Shown here: one piece after another, positions 35,797 to 44,992 of the stretch
Position numbering within the stretch: the stretch's first letter is position 1
Layout of the letters: each line of letters opens with the position of its first letter
DNA from: Pseudomonas fluorescens Q2-87
GTDB taxonomy: Bacteria > Pseudomonadota > Gammaproteobacteria > Pseudomonadales > Pseudomonadaceae
Assembly: GCF_000281895.1 (NCBI RefSeq)
Contig: NZ_CM001558.1
Span: 4,344,556 to 4,408,555 of the forward strand
Reading direction: 5' to 3'
DNA length: 64,000 nt
Notes under the pieces: model-generated
Seen by the model: only the letters and a program-made list of their open reading frames with translations
Told to the model about the DNA's origin: nothing
Databases searched by the model: none
Translations under genes and position numbers: made by a program

Positions 35797-36933
35797 TCAG
35801 GAATCGCGCCGCAGATCCGGCGGAATCGGCAAATCCTTGAGCGGTTCGGGACGCTTGCCCTTGCCGGCGCGGTGCTGGCGGATCTGGTAGACGTAGGCCA
35901 ATACCTGGGCCACGGCCAGGTACAGGCCACCGGGAATTTCCTGGTCCAGTTCCGTGGAGTAGTAGATCGACCGCGCCAGGGCTGGGGATTCGAGCAGCAT
36001 CACTTCGTTGGCCACGGCAATTTCGCGGATCTTCAGCGCCAGGAAATCGCTGCCCTTGGCGAGCAATACCGGCGCGTTGCCTTTTTCGGGGTCGTATTTG
36101 AGCGCTACGGCATAGTGGGTCGGGTTGGTGATGACCACATCGGCGTCCGGGATAGCCGCCATCATCCGGCGCTGGGAGACCTCGCGCTGCAACTGGCGGA
36201 TCCGTTGCTTGACCTCTGGCTTGCCCTCCTGGTCCTTGTACTCGTCGCGAATCTCCTGCTTGGTCATCATCAGCTTCTGCTTGCTCTGATAAAGCTGGAT
36301 CGGCACGTCGATGGCGGCGATCAATATCAAGCCACAGGCCATCCACAGGGTGCTCCAACCCACCAACTGGACGCTGTGGATGATGGCCTGTTCCAGCGGC
36401 TCGTGAGCAATACGCAGCAAGTCGTCAATATCGGACTGCAAAACCGTCAACGCCACGAACAGAACCAGGAAAAACTTGCCAAGAGCCTTGAGCAGCTCCA
36501 TCAAAGCCGTGGTGGAGAACATGCGCTTGATGCCGGCAGCCGGGTTCATCCGACTGAACTTGGGGGCCATGCTTCCGGCGGCGAACAGCCAGCCACCCAG
36601 GGAAATCGGACCGACAACAGCAGCCAGCAACAATAAAAGCAACACCGGCTGCACCGCCAGGATCGCGATCTTGCCTGAATGCAGCAGGTATTGCGCCATG
36701 GCCCCCGGGGTGAGCAGCACTTCGCGAGGCAGGGAAAAGTTCAGACGCATGATTTCCAGCAGATCCATGGCCAACCCACCGCCATAGATCAACAGACCGC
36801 CCGCCCCGGCGAGCATCACCGCCAGGGTATTGAGCTCCTTGGAACGAGCGATCTCGCCCTTCTCACGGGATTCGCGCTTGCGCTTATCCGTGGGGTCTTC
36901 TGTCTTGTCCTGGCCACTCTCGCTCTCAGCCAT
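35797..36933 (-). CDS. flhB: FlhB, export-specificity switch protein
   Basis: A 378-residue export-gate protein. Four membrane segments are followed by a cytosolic domain with the self-cleaving NPTH motif (Asn270-His273 in DVVITNPTHYAVALKYD). Cleavage and interaction with FliK switch export from hook to filament subunits. A stand-alone copy of its C-terminal part is encoded at 20809. It starts 3 bases after the fliR stop. Confidence 0.95.
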   Translation of the reverse strand: MAESESGQDKTEDPTDKRKRESREKGEIARSKELNTLAVMLAGAGGLLIYGGGLAMDLLEIMRLNFSLPREVLLTPGAMAQYLLHSGKIAILAVQPVLLLLLLAAVVGPISLGGWLFAAGSMAPKFSRMNPAAGIKRMFSTTALMELLKALGKFFLVLFVALTVLQSDIDDLLRIAHEPLEQAIIHSVQLVGWSTLWMACGLILIAAIDVPIQLYQSKQKLMMTKQEIRDEYKDQEGKPEVKQRIRQLQREVSQRRMMAAIPDADVVITNPTHYAVALKYDPEKGNAPVLLAKGSDFLALKIREIAVANEVMLLESPALARSIYYSTELDQEIPGGLYLAVAQVLAYVYQIRQHRAGKGKRPEPLKDLPIPPDLRRDS

Positions 36934-36936
36934 GGT

Positions 36937-37719
36937 TCAGCGCGCCTGTGCCATGTCGCGTAGCAGCTGCAAGGCCTCGGTGGCCAAGGGCTGATATTGA
37001 TTGAGGATGTCGCCCATGCTGATCCAGAAAATCACCATGCCCAACACCAGCGTCAGCGGAAAACCGATGGAGAAGATGTTCAACTGCGGAGCCGCCCTGG
37101 TCATCACGCCAAAGGCAATGTTGACCACCAGCAACGCCGTGATCGCAGGCAATACCAGCACCATCGCTGCGCCCAAGACCCAGCCGAGCTTGCCGGCGAT
37201 CTCCCAGAAATGGTTGACCAGCAAGGCACTGCCCACCGGCATGGTGGTGAAGCTCTCGGTGAGGACTTCGAACACCACCAGATGCCCGTTCATGGCGAGA
37301 AACAGCAAGGTCACCAGCATTGTCAGGAACTGGCCGATCACCGCGGTATTGACGCCGTTGGTGGGGTCGACCATGGACGCGAAGGCCATGCCCATCTGGA
37401 CCGAGATGATTTGTCCGGCGACCACGAACGCCTGGAAAAACAGCTGCAGCGAAAAGCCCATCAAGGCACCGATGAGAATTTGCTCGGCCACCAGCATCAA
37501 TGCACTCAGATCCAGGGCATGGATCTGTGGCATCGGTGGCAGCCCAGGCGCGATAACCACGGTGATTGCCAGGGCGAAATACAGGCGTACGCGCCTCGGT
37601 ACCAGGGTGGTGCCGAAGACCGGCATGCTCATCAGCACGGCGGTGACGCGAAACAGCGGCAGCACGAACGCCGCCACCCAGGAACTGATCTGGGTGTCCG
37701 TCAACGCGAGCATCGACAT
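36937..37719 (-). CDS. fliR: FliR, flagellar export gate protein
   Basis: A 260-residue membrane protein with about six hydrophobic segments and the FliR pattern (LPLFRVTAVLMSMPVFG, FALAITVVIAPGLPPMP). It forms the export core with FliP and FliQ. ATGs at 37719 and 37713 are both possible; neither has a strong ribosome-binding site because fliQ ends 4 bases upstream, so coupling is likely. Confidence 0.94.
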   Translation of the reverse strand: MSMLALTDTQISSWVAAFVLPLFRVTAVLMSMPVFGTTLVPRRVRLYFALAITVVIAPGLPPMPQIHALDLSALMLVAEQILIGALMGFSLQLFFQAFVVAGQIISVQMGMAFASMVDPTNGVNTAVIGQFLTMLVTLLFLAMNGHLVVFEVLTESFTTMPVGSALLVNHFWEIAGKLGWVLGAAMVLVLPAITALLVVNIAFGVMTRAAPQLNIFSIGFPLTLVLGMVIFWISMGDILNQYQPLATEALQLLRDMAQAR

Positions 37720-37723
37720 CGGG

Positions 37724-37993
37724 TCAGCCGATCAACTGCGGAATACTGCCGTACAACTGCAGGATGTATTCCATGAAAGTTTGCACCAGCCAAGGCCCGG
37801 CGACGATCAACGTCACCAGCATGACCAACAGGCGTGGCAGGAAGCTCAGGGTCTGTTCATTGATCTGGGTCGCGGCCTGGAACATTGCCACCAGCAACCC
37901 CACCAGCAGGCTGGGGATCACCAGGATGGCGACCATCATGGTGGTCAGCCAGAGCGCTTCGCGAAACAGGTCAACCGCTACTTCAGGCGTCAT
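37724..37993 (-). CDS. fliQ: FliQ, flagellar export gate protein
   Basis: An 89-residue protein with two membrane segments (EALWLTTMMVAILVIPSLLV; PRLLVMLVTLIVAGPWLVQT) and the FliQ start MTPEVAVDLFREAL. It is part of the FliPQR core. Its length is normal, and it sits between fliP and fliR as usual. Confidence 0.95.
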   Translation of the reverse strand: MTPEVAVDLFREALWLTTMMVAILVIPSLLVGLLVAMFQAATQINEQTLSFLPRLLVMLVTLIVAGPWLVQTFMEYILQLYGSIPQLIG

Positions 37994-38016
37994 ATCTTGC
38001 TACCCGCACAAAAGGC

Positions 38017-38766
38017 TTAAACACCGCCGAAACTGCCCGCCAGGGTGCCAATGATCAACGCCCAGCCGTCCACCAGCACAAACAGCATGATCTTGAACGG
38101 TAAGGAAATGATCAACGGCGATAGCATCATCATCCCCATGGCCATCAACACACTGGCAACCACCAGGTCGATGATCAGGAACGGAATGAAGATCATGAAG
38201 CCGATCTGGAACGCGGTTTTCAGCTCGGAGGTCACGAACGCCGGCACCAGGATGGTCAGTGGCGCCTGGTCGGGACTGGCGATGTCGGTACGCTTGGACA
38301 GGCGCATGAACAGTTCCAGGTCGCTGCTGCGGGTCTGGGCCAGCATGAAATCCTTGATCGGGACCTCAGCCTTGGCTACCGCATCCTGGGCACTGAGCTT
38401 TTCCGCCAGATACGGTTGCAGCGCATCCTGGTTCACCCGGTCGAACACCGGGGCCATGATGAACATGGTCAGGAACAGCGCCATGCCGGTGAGGATCTGG
38501 TTCGACGGCGTCTGTTGCAAGCCGAGGGCCTGGCGCAGGATCGAAAAGACGATGATGATCCGGGTGAAGCTGGTCATCAGCATGACGAACGCCGGGATGA
38601 AACTCAGCGCGGTCATGATCAGCAGGATCTGCAGGCTGACCGAGTATTCCTGAGCACCCTGGGCGTTGGTGCCCAGGGTAATCGCCGGGATCGACAGCGG
38701 ATCGGCGGCGAACACCAACGGCGCGGCCAGCATCAGGGCCAGCGCCAACAGAATGCGCAACGGCAT
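38017..38766 (-). CDS. fliP: FliP, flagellar export gate protein
   Basis: A 249-residue protein with a cleavable signal (about residues 1-20, ending VFAADP) and four membrane segments. It has the FliP motifs [38 protein letters not shown] and [20 protein letters not shown]. Its ATG shares a base with the fliO stop (TAATG), indicating coupled translation. Confidence 0.95.
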   Translation of the reverse strand: MPLRILLALALMLAAPLVFAADPLSIPAITLGTNAQGAQEYSVSLQILLIMTALSFIPAFVMLMTSFTRIIIVFSILRQALGLQQTPSNQILTGMALFLTMFIMAPVFDRVNQDALQPYLAEKLSAQDAVAKAEVPIKDFMLAQTRSSDLELFMRLSKRTDIASPDQAPLTILVPAFVTSELKTAFQIGFMIFIPFLIIDLVVASVLMAMGMMMLSPLIISLPFKIMLFVLVDGWALIIGTLAGSFGGV

Positions 38767-39203
38767 TACTTTTTATCCTTCTGGTCTTTCCCCAGCAACT
38801 CCATGAGGCGCTGGGCAAATTCGGGGCTGGCCTGCTCGGTGGAGGGCACCTGCACCGGCTCCTTGAGCACGTGCAATGCGGTAATCGTGCCCGGGCTCAG
38901 GCCCAGCAGAATCTGCTCGTTACCCACTTGCACCAACACCAGCCGATCCCGGGGACCGAGCGCGCGGGAACCGACGATGTCGATGACCTGCCCCTTGCCG
39001 GCCGGCCCGGCCTGTTGCACACGCCGCAGCATCCAGGCGAGGAAGAAAATCAACCCCAGCACCAGCAGCAAACCGAGCACCAACTGCGCCAGTTGCCCGG
39101 CCACGCCGCTGCCCGTCGCCGGCGCAGCGGCCACACTGGCCACCGGTTCGGCCGCCAGCACACTGAACGGCAGCATCAATGCGGCTGCGAAGAAAGCTTT
39201 CAC
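38766..39203 (-). CDS. fliO: FliO, flagellar export assembly factor
   Basis: A 145-residue protein with an N-terminal signal-like segment, an Ala-rich stretch, one membrane helix ([20 protein letters not shown]) and a small cytosolic domain ([20 protein letters not shown]). FliO helps assemble the FliP ring. It begins directly after the fliN stop. Confidence 0.92.
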   Translation of the reverse strand: MKAFFAAALMLPFSVLAAEPVASVAAAPATGSGVAGQLAQLVLGLLLVLGLIFFLAWMLRRVQQAGPAGKGQVIDIVGSRALGPRDRLVLVQVGNEQILLGLSPGTITALHVLKEPVQVPSTEQASPEFAQRLMELLGKDQKDKK

Positions 39204-39662
39204 TCAGCGCAACTTCTTGATGCGTTCGCTCGGGCTGATCACGTCCGTCAGGCGAATGCCGAACTTCTCGTTGACCACCACCACTTCGCCATGGGCGATC
39301 AGCGTGCCGTTGACCAGCACATCCAGCGGCTCGCCCGCCAGGCGGTCCAGCTCGATCACCGAGCCCTGGTTGAGCTGCAGCAGGTTGCGGATGTTGATGT
39401 CGGTACTGCCCACTTCCATTGAAATGGACACCGGGATGTCGAGGATCACATCCAGGTTCGGACCGTCCAGCGTCACCGGCTCATGGCTCTTGGGCACGCT
39501 GCCAAACTCTTCCATCGGCAGGCGGTTGGACCCGTGGGCGCCGGTGTCGGCTGCCAGCAAGGCATCGATGTCGGACTGCCCGGCGTCGCCGGTTTCTTCC
39601 AGGGCCGCAGCCCACTCGTCGGCCAGCGCCTGGTCATCCTGGGTATTCATATCGTCAGCCAT
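39204..39662 (-). CDS. fliN: FliN, flagellar C-ring protein
   Basis: A 152-residue switch protein. The SpoA/FliN domain fills the C-terminal half (LDVILDIPVSISMEVGSTDI, NQGSVIELDRLAGEPLDVLV). The N-terminus is acidic and contains QSDIDALLAADTG, which resembles the FliM N-terminal CheY-binding peptide. The second of two adjacent ATGs (39662) is preferred because GAGGA stands at better spacing. The gene lies 65 bases after fliM. Confidence 0.94.
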   Translation of the reverse strand: MADDMNTQDDQALADEWAAALEETGDAGQSDIDALLAADTGAHGSNRLPMEEFGSVPKSHEPVTLDGPNLDVILDIPVSISMEVGSTDINIRNLLQLNQGSVIELDRLAGEPLDVLVNGTLIAHGEVVVVNEKFGIRLTDVISPSERIKKLR

Positions 39663-39730
39663 CATTTGTCCTCGGCGGGCAAAAATCAGTTAAAAACGTA
39701 AATTCTTCAAACTTAGGAGTACGACACCGC

Positions 39731-40699
39731 TCAGCGGCGTTCGATCGGCTCGATCACCTGCAACGCCAGGTTGCCTTTGTGAGAGCCCATCTTGACCTTG
39801 AAGGCCGGTACGCCATTGGCGCGCATGATCATGTCTTCGGGCATCTCGACGGGGATGATGTCCCCCGGCTGCATGTGCAGGATGTCCCGCAGGCGCAATT
39901 GACGACGAGCGACCGTCGCACCGATCGGCACGTCGACGTCCAGCACGTCCTGGCGCAGCGCGTTGATCCAGCGCTCGTCCTGGTCGTCGAGGTCCGACTG
40001 GAAACCGGCGTCGAGCATTTCACGTACTGGCTCGATCATCGAGTACGGCATGGTCACATGCAGGTCGCCGCCACCGCCATCGAGTTCGATGTGGAAGGTC
40101 GAGACCACAATGGCTTCGCTCGGCCCGACGATGTTGGCCATGGCCGGGTTCACTTCCGAGTTGATGTACTCGAAGTTCACTTCCATGATCGCCTGCCAGG
40201 CTTCTTTCAGGTCGACGAAAGCCTGCTCCAGCACCATGCGCACTACCCGCAACTCGGTTGGGGTGAATTCACGGCCTTCGATCTTGGCGTGGCGACCATC
40301 ACCACCAAAGAAGTTGTCCACCAGCTTGAACACCAGCTTGGCGTCAAGGATGAACAGTGCCGTGCCGCGCAACGGTTTGATCTTCACCAGGTTGAGGCTG
40401 GTGGGTACGTACAGCGAGTGCACGTATTCACCGAACTTCATCACCTGCACGCCACCAACGGCCACGTCGGCGGAGCGGCGCAGCATGTTGAACATGCTGA
40501 TGCGGGTGTAGCGGGCGAAACGCTCGTTGATCATTTCCAGGGTCGGCATGCGTCCGCGAACGATGCGATCCTGGCTGGTCAGGTCGTAGCTTTTGACGCT
40601 GCCCGGTTCAGCAGCGTTTTCGGTTTGCACCAGGCCGTCGTCGACACCGTGCAACAGCGCGTCGATTTCGTCCTGGGACAACAGGTCCTGCACGGCCAT
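39731..40699 (-). CDS. fliM: FliM, flagellar motor switch protein
   Basis: A 322-residue C-ring protein. The N-terminal CheY-binding peptide (LSQDEIDALLHG, residues 7-18) is followed by the CheC-like middle domain and a C-terminal SpoA domain (VARRQLRLRDILHMQPGDII). Phospho-CheY binding here reverses or pauses the motor. It starts 9 bases after fliL. Confidence 0.96.
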   Translation of the reverse strand: MAVQDLLSQDEIDALLHGVDDGLVQTENAAEPGSVKSYDLTSQDRIVRGRMPTLEMINERFARYTRISMFNMLRRSADVAVGGVQVMKFGEYVHSLYVPTSLNLVKIKPLRGTALFILDAKLVFKLVDNFFGGDGRHAKIEGREFTPTELRVVRMVLEQAFVDLKEAWQAIMEVNFEYINSEVNPAMANIVGPSEAIVVSTFHIELDGGGGDLHVTMPYSMIEPVREMLDAGFQSDLDDQDERWINALRQDVLDVDVPIGATVARRQLRLRDILHMQPGDIIPVEMPEDMIMRANGVPAFKVKMGSHKGNLALQVIEPIERR

Positions 40700-40708
40700 G
40701 TCGTGTTC

Positions 40709-41212
40709 CTACTGCAATACGAAGTTAGTGAAGAGCAACTGTTCGATCACCACTTTGCCCAGCTCTTTCTGAGCCACTTCCTGCACGCTGGCCGTGGCTT
40801 TCTGACGCAGCATTTCCTGGCCGACGGGCGTGGCGAGGGTGTCGAAGTTCTGCCCGGAAAACAGCATCACCAGGTTATTGCGGATCAGCGGCATGTGCAC
40901 TCGCAAGGCCTCCAGGTCGGCCTGGTTACGGCCCACCAAAGTAATGCTGACCTGCATGTAGCGTTGGCGACCGTTCTGCGTGTAGTTGGCCACGAAGGCA
41001 GGCGCCATGGGCTCGAAAACCGCCGGCTGCTTGCCCACCGGCGCGGCTTCGGCCGCCGCCGCAGGCTTGCCTTGAGCGCTGTGCATGAAATACCAGGTTG
41101 CCCCCACGGACACACCGATGGCCAGGAGCAAGCCCACTACGATCACGATGATCAGCTTGAGCTTGCCTTTGGTTGCAGGGTCTTTTACAGCTGCCGCTTC
41201 ACTCTTCGCCAT
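40709..41212 (-). CDS. fliL: FliL, flagellar basal body-associated protein
   Basis: A 167-residue protein with one membrane segment (LIIVIVVGLLLAIGVSVGAT) and a periplasmic FliL domain (NGRQRYMQVSITLVGRNQAD, RNNLVMLFSGQNFD). It associates with the stator and basal body. It heads the fliLMNOPQR-flhB unit and has a strong sigma-54 site upstream. Confidence 0.94.
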   Translation of the reverse strand: MAKSEAAAVKDPATKGKLKLIIVIVVGLLLAIGVSVGATWYFMHSAQGKPAAAAEAAPVGKQPAVFEPMAPAFVANYTQNGRQRYMQVSITLVGRNQADLEALRVHMPLIRNNLVMLFSGQNFDTLATPVGQEMLRQKATASVQEVAQKELGKVVIEQLLFTNFVLQ

Positions 41213-41263
41213 GCCAATAATCCGTCACTAATCGGGGTTTTCATTGTTGCTTGGCTAGGCTGG

Positions 41264-41279
41264 AGCAAGTGTTATGCCA
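41264..41279 (-). promoter_or_regulatory. Sigma-54 promoter of fliL
   Basis: TGGCATAACACTTGCT on the minus strand fits the sigma-54 consensus (TGGCA at -24, TTGCT at -12, GG-N10-GC). It lies about 52 bases before the fliL ATG. FleQ is the expected activator, as for fliL in P. aeruginosa. Confidence 0.88.
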
Positions 41280-41339
41280 GAAGTGTCAGGAAACGAGGAT
41301 TAGGGGCCGGCCTGATCTTCAGGGCGCCATAAACCAAAT

Positions 41340-41427
41340 GTGGGAGCGGGCTTGCCCGCGAATGCTGGGTATCAATCAACATCGCATTGACTGAAAAACC
41401 GCTTTCGCGAGCAAGCCCGCTCCCACA
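41340..41427. repeat. REP pair between fliK and fliL
   Basis: The arms GTGGGAGCGGGCTTGCCCGC and GCGAGCAAGCCCGCTCCCAC are inverted around about 50 bases. It stands between the fliK stop and the fliL promoter, so it separates two sigma-54 units. Confidence 0.85.
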
Positions 41428-41442
41428 GAGGACTTCTTTGGA

Positions 41443-42816
41443 TCAAGCGTAATAATCGACCGCGCTGCTGCCGATCACGCTGGTGGTAGCGGCCGCCACT
41501 TCAGCGACACTGGCCGGCAGGCCCTCATCCACCGAGTCCACTCGGCCGCCGGAAGATGTGGTGCGACCGGCCTGGGCCTGCTGCTGCGCCTGCTGGCCCG
41601 GGTTCTGCGAGCCGCTGGACTGGTCGGACACGCTGACATCGACCTGGCCCATGCCCTGTTGGGCAAAACCGTCGCGAAGGCGATGCAACTGGCCTTCCAG
41701 GGCCTCGCGAACGCCGGGATGGGCGCTCATGAAGGAAATCTGGGTCTGCTGGTCTGGAACCATATTCACGCGGATGTCCAAGCGTCCGAGTTCGGCCGGC
41801 TGCAGTTGAATATCGGCCGCCTTGAGATTGGCGCTCGACAGGTACATCACGCGGTTGACCACCTCTTCGGTCCAGCCGCCCTGGTTCATGGCGATGGGCT
41901 GGTTGACTGGCACCGCATTGGCGGTCTTCGGCGTGGCGGCCTGGGTCAGCGCCGCCAGACGGTTGGCGAAATCGTCAACGCGGGTATCGCTGGAAGCGGC
42001 TGTGAGATCCTTGAGCCCCTCGCTGATCAAGCCGCCAAATGCCTTGTCACCGCCCTGGCTGCCTGGCTCGGTACTGTTCTGATCGGCTTGCACAGTGAGC
42101 ATGCTCGCCATGCCTGCGGCGAAGGTCTGCGCTGACGTCGGCTCACCATCGAGCGACGCTGGGGCCGGTGCCTTGGGCTGCGCCTGGCTGGCGGCGGAAA
42201 CATGGCCGCCCTGCTCCATCGCCAGGCGCAACGCCGGCATGGCGTCGAGCGGGTCGACCGTGGGATCGAAGGCAGGATCGGCCACCGGGGTCGTTATCGG
42301 GGCTGCCTGGACCGGCGTAGCGAGCGGAGCCGCCACCGCTGCCGTGACCTGGACTTCAGTGGTGACCGCCACAGGCGCAGGTTCCGGCGCAGCGATAACG
42401 ACCGGCACGAGCATGTCCGGCAGCAGGGCTGGATCGAGTGTTGGATCGACAGGCGTTTGCTGCGCGATGGGCGTTTCAGTCGAGTCGGCGCTATCGTCAC
42501 TGGCGGACTTGTCGTCGTCGCTGACCGGTTTGTCCGCAGGCAAGGGATTGCCGCTATCGGCAACCGCCGGTTCCCGGGTGGCAGCGGTTTCATTGTCGTC
42601 AGTCTTTTTGACGGTGGTGTCCGGCCCCTTGTCGCGCATCGGTTTTACCGCTGGATCGGCGGCCGCTGACGATTTGGCAGGTGCCTGCGTGGCGAAGACC
42701 TGAGCGAAGCTGGAGGCTTTATCGCCGAGGTCCGGGGCCGCTGCCGGTGAATTGACGGCGGCCTGGGGCTTGGCCTGGGCAGTGGCCTGAAGCAGTGTAT
42801 TAGGGGTGACGGGCAT
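41443..42816 (-). CDS. fliK: FliK, flagellar hook-length control protein
   Basis: A 457-residue secreted ruler. The N-terminal three quarters are Ala/Pro/Thr/Asp rich and disordered. The C-terminal substrate-switch domain is clear (LQLQPAELGRLDIRVNMVPD, ISFMSAHPGVREALEGQLHR), followed by a Gln/Ser-rich tail. It acts with FlhB to stop hook growth. It has its own sigma-54 site, and a second FliK-like protein is encoded at 19238. Confidence 0.93.
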   Translation of the reverse strand: MPVTPNTLLQATAQAKPQAAVNSPAAAPDLGDKASSFAQVFATQAPAKSSAAADPAVKPMRDKGPDTTVKKTDDNETAATREPAVADSGNPLPADKPVSDDDKSASDDSADSTETPIAQQTPVDPTLDPALLPDMLVPVVIAAPEPAPVAVTTEVQVTAAVAAPLATPVQAAPITTPVADPAFDPTVDPLDAMPALRLAMEQGGHVSAASQAQPKAPAPASLDGEPTSAQTFAAGMASMLTVQADQNSTEPGSQGGDKAFGGLISEGLKDLTAASSDTRVDDFANRLAALTQAATPKTANAVPVNQPIAMNQGGWTEEVVNRVMYLSSANLKAADIQLQPAELGRLDIRVNMVPDQQTQISFMSAHPGVREALEGQLHRLRDGFAQQGMGQVDVSVSDQSSGSQNPGQQAQQQAQAGRTTSSGGRVDSVDEGLPASVAEVAAATTSVIGSSAVDYYA

Positions 42817-42865
42817 AACAAGGTCTCCGCTGCACTGGAATCATAGGTACAGTCGGAAGAAGAGA

Positions 42866-42883
42866 ATGCAAGGGGCGGGCCAA
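42866..42883 (-). promoter_or_regulatory. Sigma-54 promoter of fliK
   Basis: TTGGCCCGCCCCTTGCA on the minus strand has GG-N10-GC spacing and a perfect TTGCA at -12. It lies about 50 bases before the fliK ATG, in the gap after hptB, and would free fliK from readthrough of the hsbA-hsbR-hptB unit. Confidence 0.82.
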
Positions 42884-42904
42884 CGCAGCCTCAGCCGTAA
42901 AATC

Positions 42905-43249
42905 TCAGCAATGGAAACCTTCGCGCTCTTCCCGGCAAAGTGTCCGGACATGCGCAAATTCGCTTTCGATTTCATTGACCAGCTTTTCGATGCCGCCCAA
43001 CGATGGCTGCTTGGCTCGCTGCTCAAGCTCGCCGCACAGCTCGGCCAAACGCAGCGCGCCCATGTTGCTGCTGCTGCCTTTGAAGCTATGGGCAGTGGCG
43101 CTCAGCTTTTCTGCGTCCCGGGCCTCATGCAGCACGCGCAGGCGAGCTTCGGAATCGTTGAGGAAGGTGTCCAATAATTCCGGATACCCTTCTTCCATGA
43201 CTTCCTTCAACGTGCTGAGCACGTCGCGGTCCAGATGAACTTCACTCAC
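42905..43249 (-). CDS. hptB: Histidine phosphotransfer protein, HptB-like
   Basis: A 114-residue Hpt domain with the phospho-accepting His54 in AHSFKGSSSNMGA. In P. aeruginosa HptB receives phosphate from hybrid sensors (e.g. RetS, PA1611, SagS) and passes it to HsbR. The neighbouring HsbR-like and HsbA-like genes support this call over a chemotaxis role. It follows the hsbR-like gene by 31 bases on the same strand. Confidence 0.85.
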   Translation of the reverse strand: MSEVHLDRDVLSTLKEVMEEGYPELLDTFLNDSEARLRVLHEARDAEKLSATAHSFKGSSSNMGALRLAELCGELEQRAKQPSLGGIEKLVNEIESEFAHVRTLCREEREGFHC

Positions 43250-43280
43250 TTGTTCGCTCCCTGATCAAGAATGGCCCTGA

Positions 43281-44987
43281 TTATGCCAGAGCCTCCCAGA
43301 AAAACTCCACGCGCACACTTCGACCATCGTCTGACCAACTGGCCTGCTGGCTCAGCTGGCGTACCAGGCTCACGCCCCGCCCTGATAACCGGTCACTGTC
43401 CTGAGGCTGTGCCAACACGCGTGCAACATCGAAACCTTCACCGCTGTCCTCAACTTCAATGAGCAGTCGCCCGCCTTCGCTGTTCGGCGTGACGTGCAAG
43501 TGTACCCGCACGTAACCGTCGCTCAATTCGTCCAGGCGCAAATTGCGCTCCCGGTAATAGCGGGCAAATCCCGACGCATCGCGCTTAAGGCTCGAATCCA
43601 GTCCCAGCACACCGTGATCCAGCGCGTTGGAATAGAGCTCCGACATAACGCTGTAAAGGGCGCCACTCTGAGCCCTGAGCCCATGAACCTCAAGCAGCAA
43701 CTGCAGCAGGTACGGCATGGGGTTGAACCGCTTGAGCGTCTGCGCCCGAAACTCGAAGCTCACCGACCAGTCCAGCGGACTCGACTGGCCACTGTCGGAA
43801 TAGACCGGCGGCGGCGGATTGAGTTGCGTCGGGGCGACCAATCGCACCTCGACCATGCTGAAATCGTCCCGGGCCTCACCGCGAAAATCCCGCAGGGCCT
43901 GCTGGATGTCTTCAAACAACAAGTCGGGTTCACGGTTGGCTGCAAATACCTGTTGCAACCGCTCCACGCCAAACAGTTGCTCGCTGTCGTCGGTGGTATC
44001 GATTACGCCGTCGGACAACAGAAATACCCGGTCACCCAGCAGCATGGGGTGGACTTCGGTGCGGTCGTCGAACAATTGCGGGGTGAGCACGCCCAACGGC
44101 AGGTGCCGGGCCGGCAATGGCGTACGGACGCCGCTGAGGCTGTCATGCAAATAGCCATCGGGCATGCCGCCGTTCCAGACTTCCACCGTGCAGCGCTGAA
44201 AACTCAGGCACAACAGCGTCGCACAGCAGAACATGTCCACCGGCAGGATGCGCTTGAGCTTGGCATTCATCTCCCGCAGGATCTGCGCCAAGCCATACCC
44301 CTTGGCCGTCATGCCATAGAACACTTCCGCCAGCGGCATCGCGCCGACCGCCGCCGGCAAACCATGGCCGGTGAAATCGCCCAGCAATACGTGCATGTCG
44401 CCGGCCGGGTTGAACGCAGCCAGCAGCAGGTCGCCGTTGAACAAGGCATAAGGCGATTGCATGTAGCGGATGTTTGGCGCGCTCAAGCAGCCGGAGTGGG
44501 CAATCTTGTCGAACACTGCCTTGGCGACCCGTTGCTCGTTGAGCAGATGTTCATGGTGCCGGGCAATCTGGTCACGCTGTTCGACCACCGTGGCCTGCAA
44601 CCGACGCAAGCGGTCCATGGCCTTGATCTTGGCGGCCAGGATGACCTGGTTGTAAGGCTTGGCCAGGAAATCGTCACCGCCGGCTTCCAGGCAACGGGCC
44701 AGGGCTTCGCTCTCGGTCAGTGAGGTGAGGAAAATGATCGGGACCAACTGGTCCCCGGCCAACTGCTTGATCTTCTGCGCCGCTTCGAAGCCATCCATCA
44801 CCGGCATCATCGCGTCCATCAATACCAGGTGCGGGCGCTGCTGCAGGTAGACCTCGACCGCCTCGGCGCCATCGGCTGCGGTGAGCACGTGATGCCCCTG
44901 ACGGCGGACGATGGTCGACAGCAGCAACCGGTCAGCGGCACTGTCTTCGGCGATCAGGACCGTCAGCGGCTCCGATGACGATTGCAT
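43281..44987 (-). CDS. hsbR: HsbR-like response regulator with PP2C phosphatase and kinase domains
   Basis: A 568-residue protein. It has a receiver domain (Asp58 in VLMDAMMPVMDG), a SpoIIE/PPM serine phosphatase at about 170-395 (LLGDFTGHGLPAAVGAMPLA, VFLLSDGVIDTTD, ARDDFSMVEV), and a C-terminal HATPase-like anti-sigma kinase (MSELYSNALDHGVLGLDSS, IEVEDSGEGFD, SGRGVSLVRQL). This order is that of P. aeruginosa HsbR, which controls phosphorylation of HsbA. I start it at the ATG at 44987; a TTG three codons upstream overlaps the hsbA stop. Confidence 0.87.
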   Translation of the reverse strand: MQSSSEPLTVLIAEDSAADRLLLSTIVRRQGHHVLTAADGAEAVEVYLQQRPHLVLMDAMMPVMDGFEAAQKIKQLAGDQLVPIIFLTSLTESEALARCLEAGGDDFLAKPYNQVILAAKIKAMDRLRRLQATVVEQRDQIARHHEHLLNEQRVAKAVFDKIAHSGCLSAPNIRYMQSPYALFNGDLLLAAFNPAGDMHVLLGDFTGHGLPAAVGAMPLAEVFYGMTAKGYGLAQILREMNAKLKRILPVDMFCCATLLCLSFQRCTVEVWNGGMPDGYLHDSLSGVRTPLPARHLPLGVLTPQLFDDRTEVHPMLLGDRVFLLSDGVIDTTDDSEQLFGVERLQQVFAANREPDLLFEDIQQALRDFRGEARDDFSMVEVRLVAPTQLNPPPPVYSDSGQSSPLDWSVSFEFRAQTLKRFNPMPYLLQLLLEVHGLRAQSGALYSVMSELYSNALDHGVLGLDSSLKRDASGFARYYRERNLRLDELSDGYVRVHLHVTPNSEGGRLLIEVEDSGEGFDVARVLAQPQDSDRLSGRGVSLVRQLSQQASWSDDGRSVRVEFFWEALA

Positions 44988-44992
44988 GGCGA

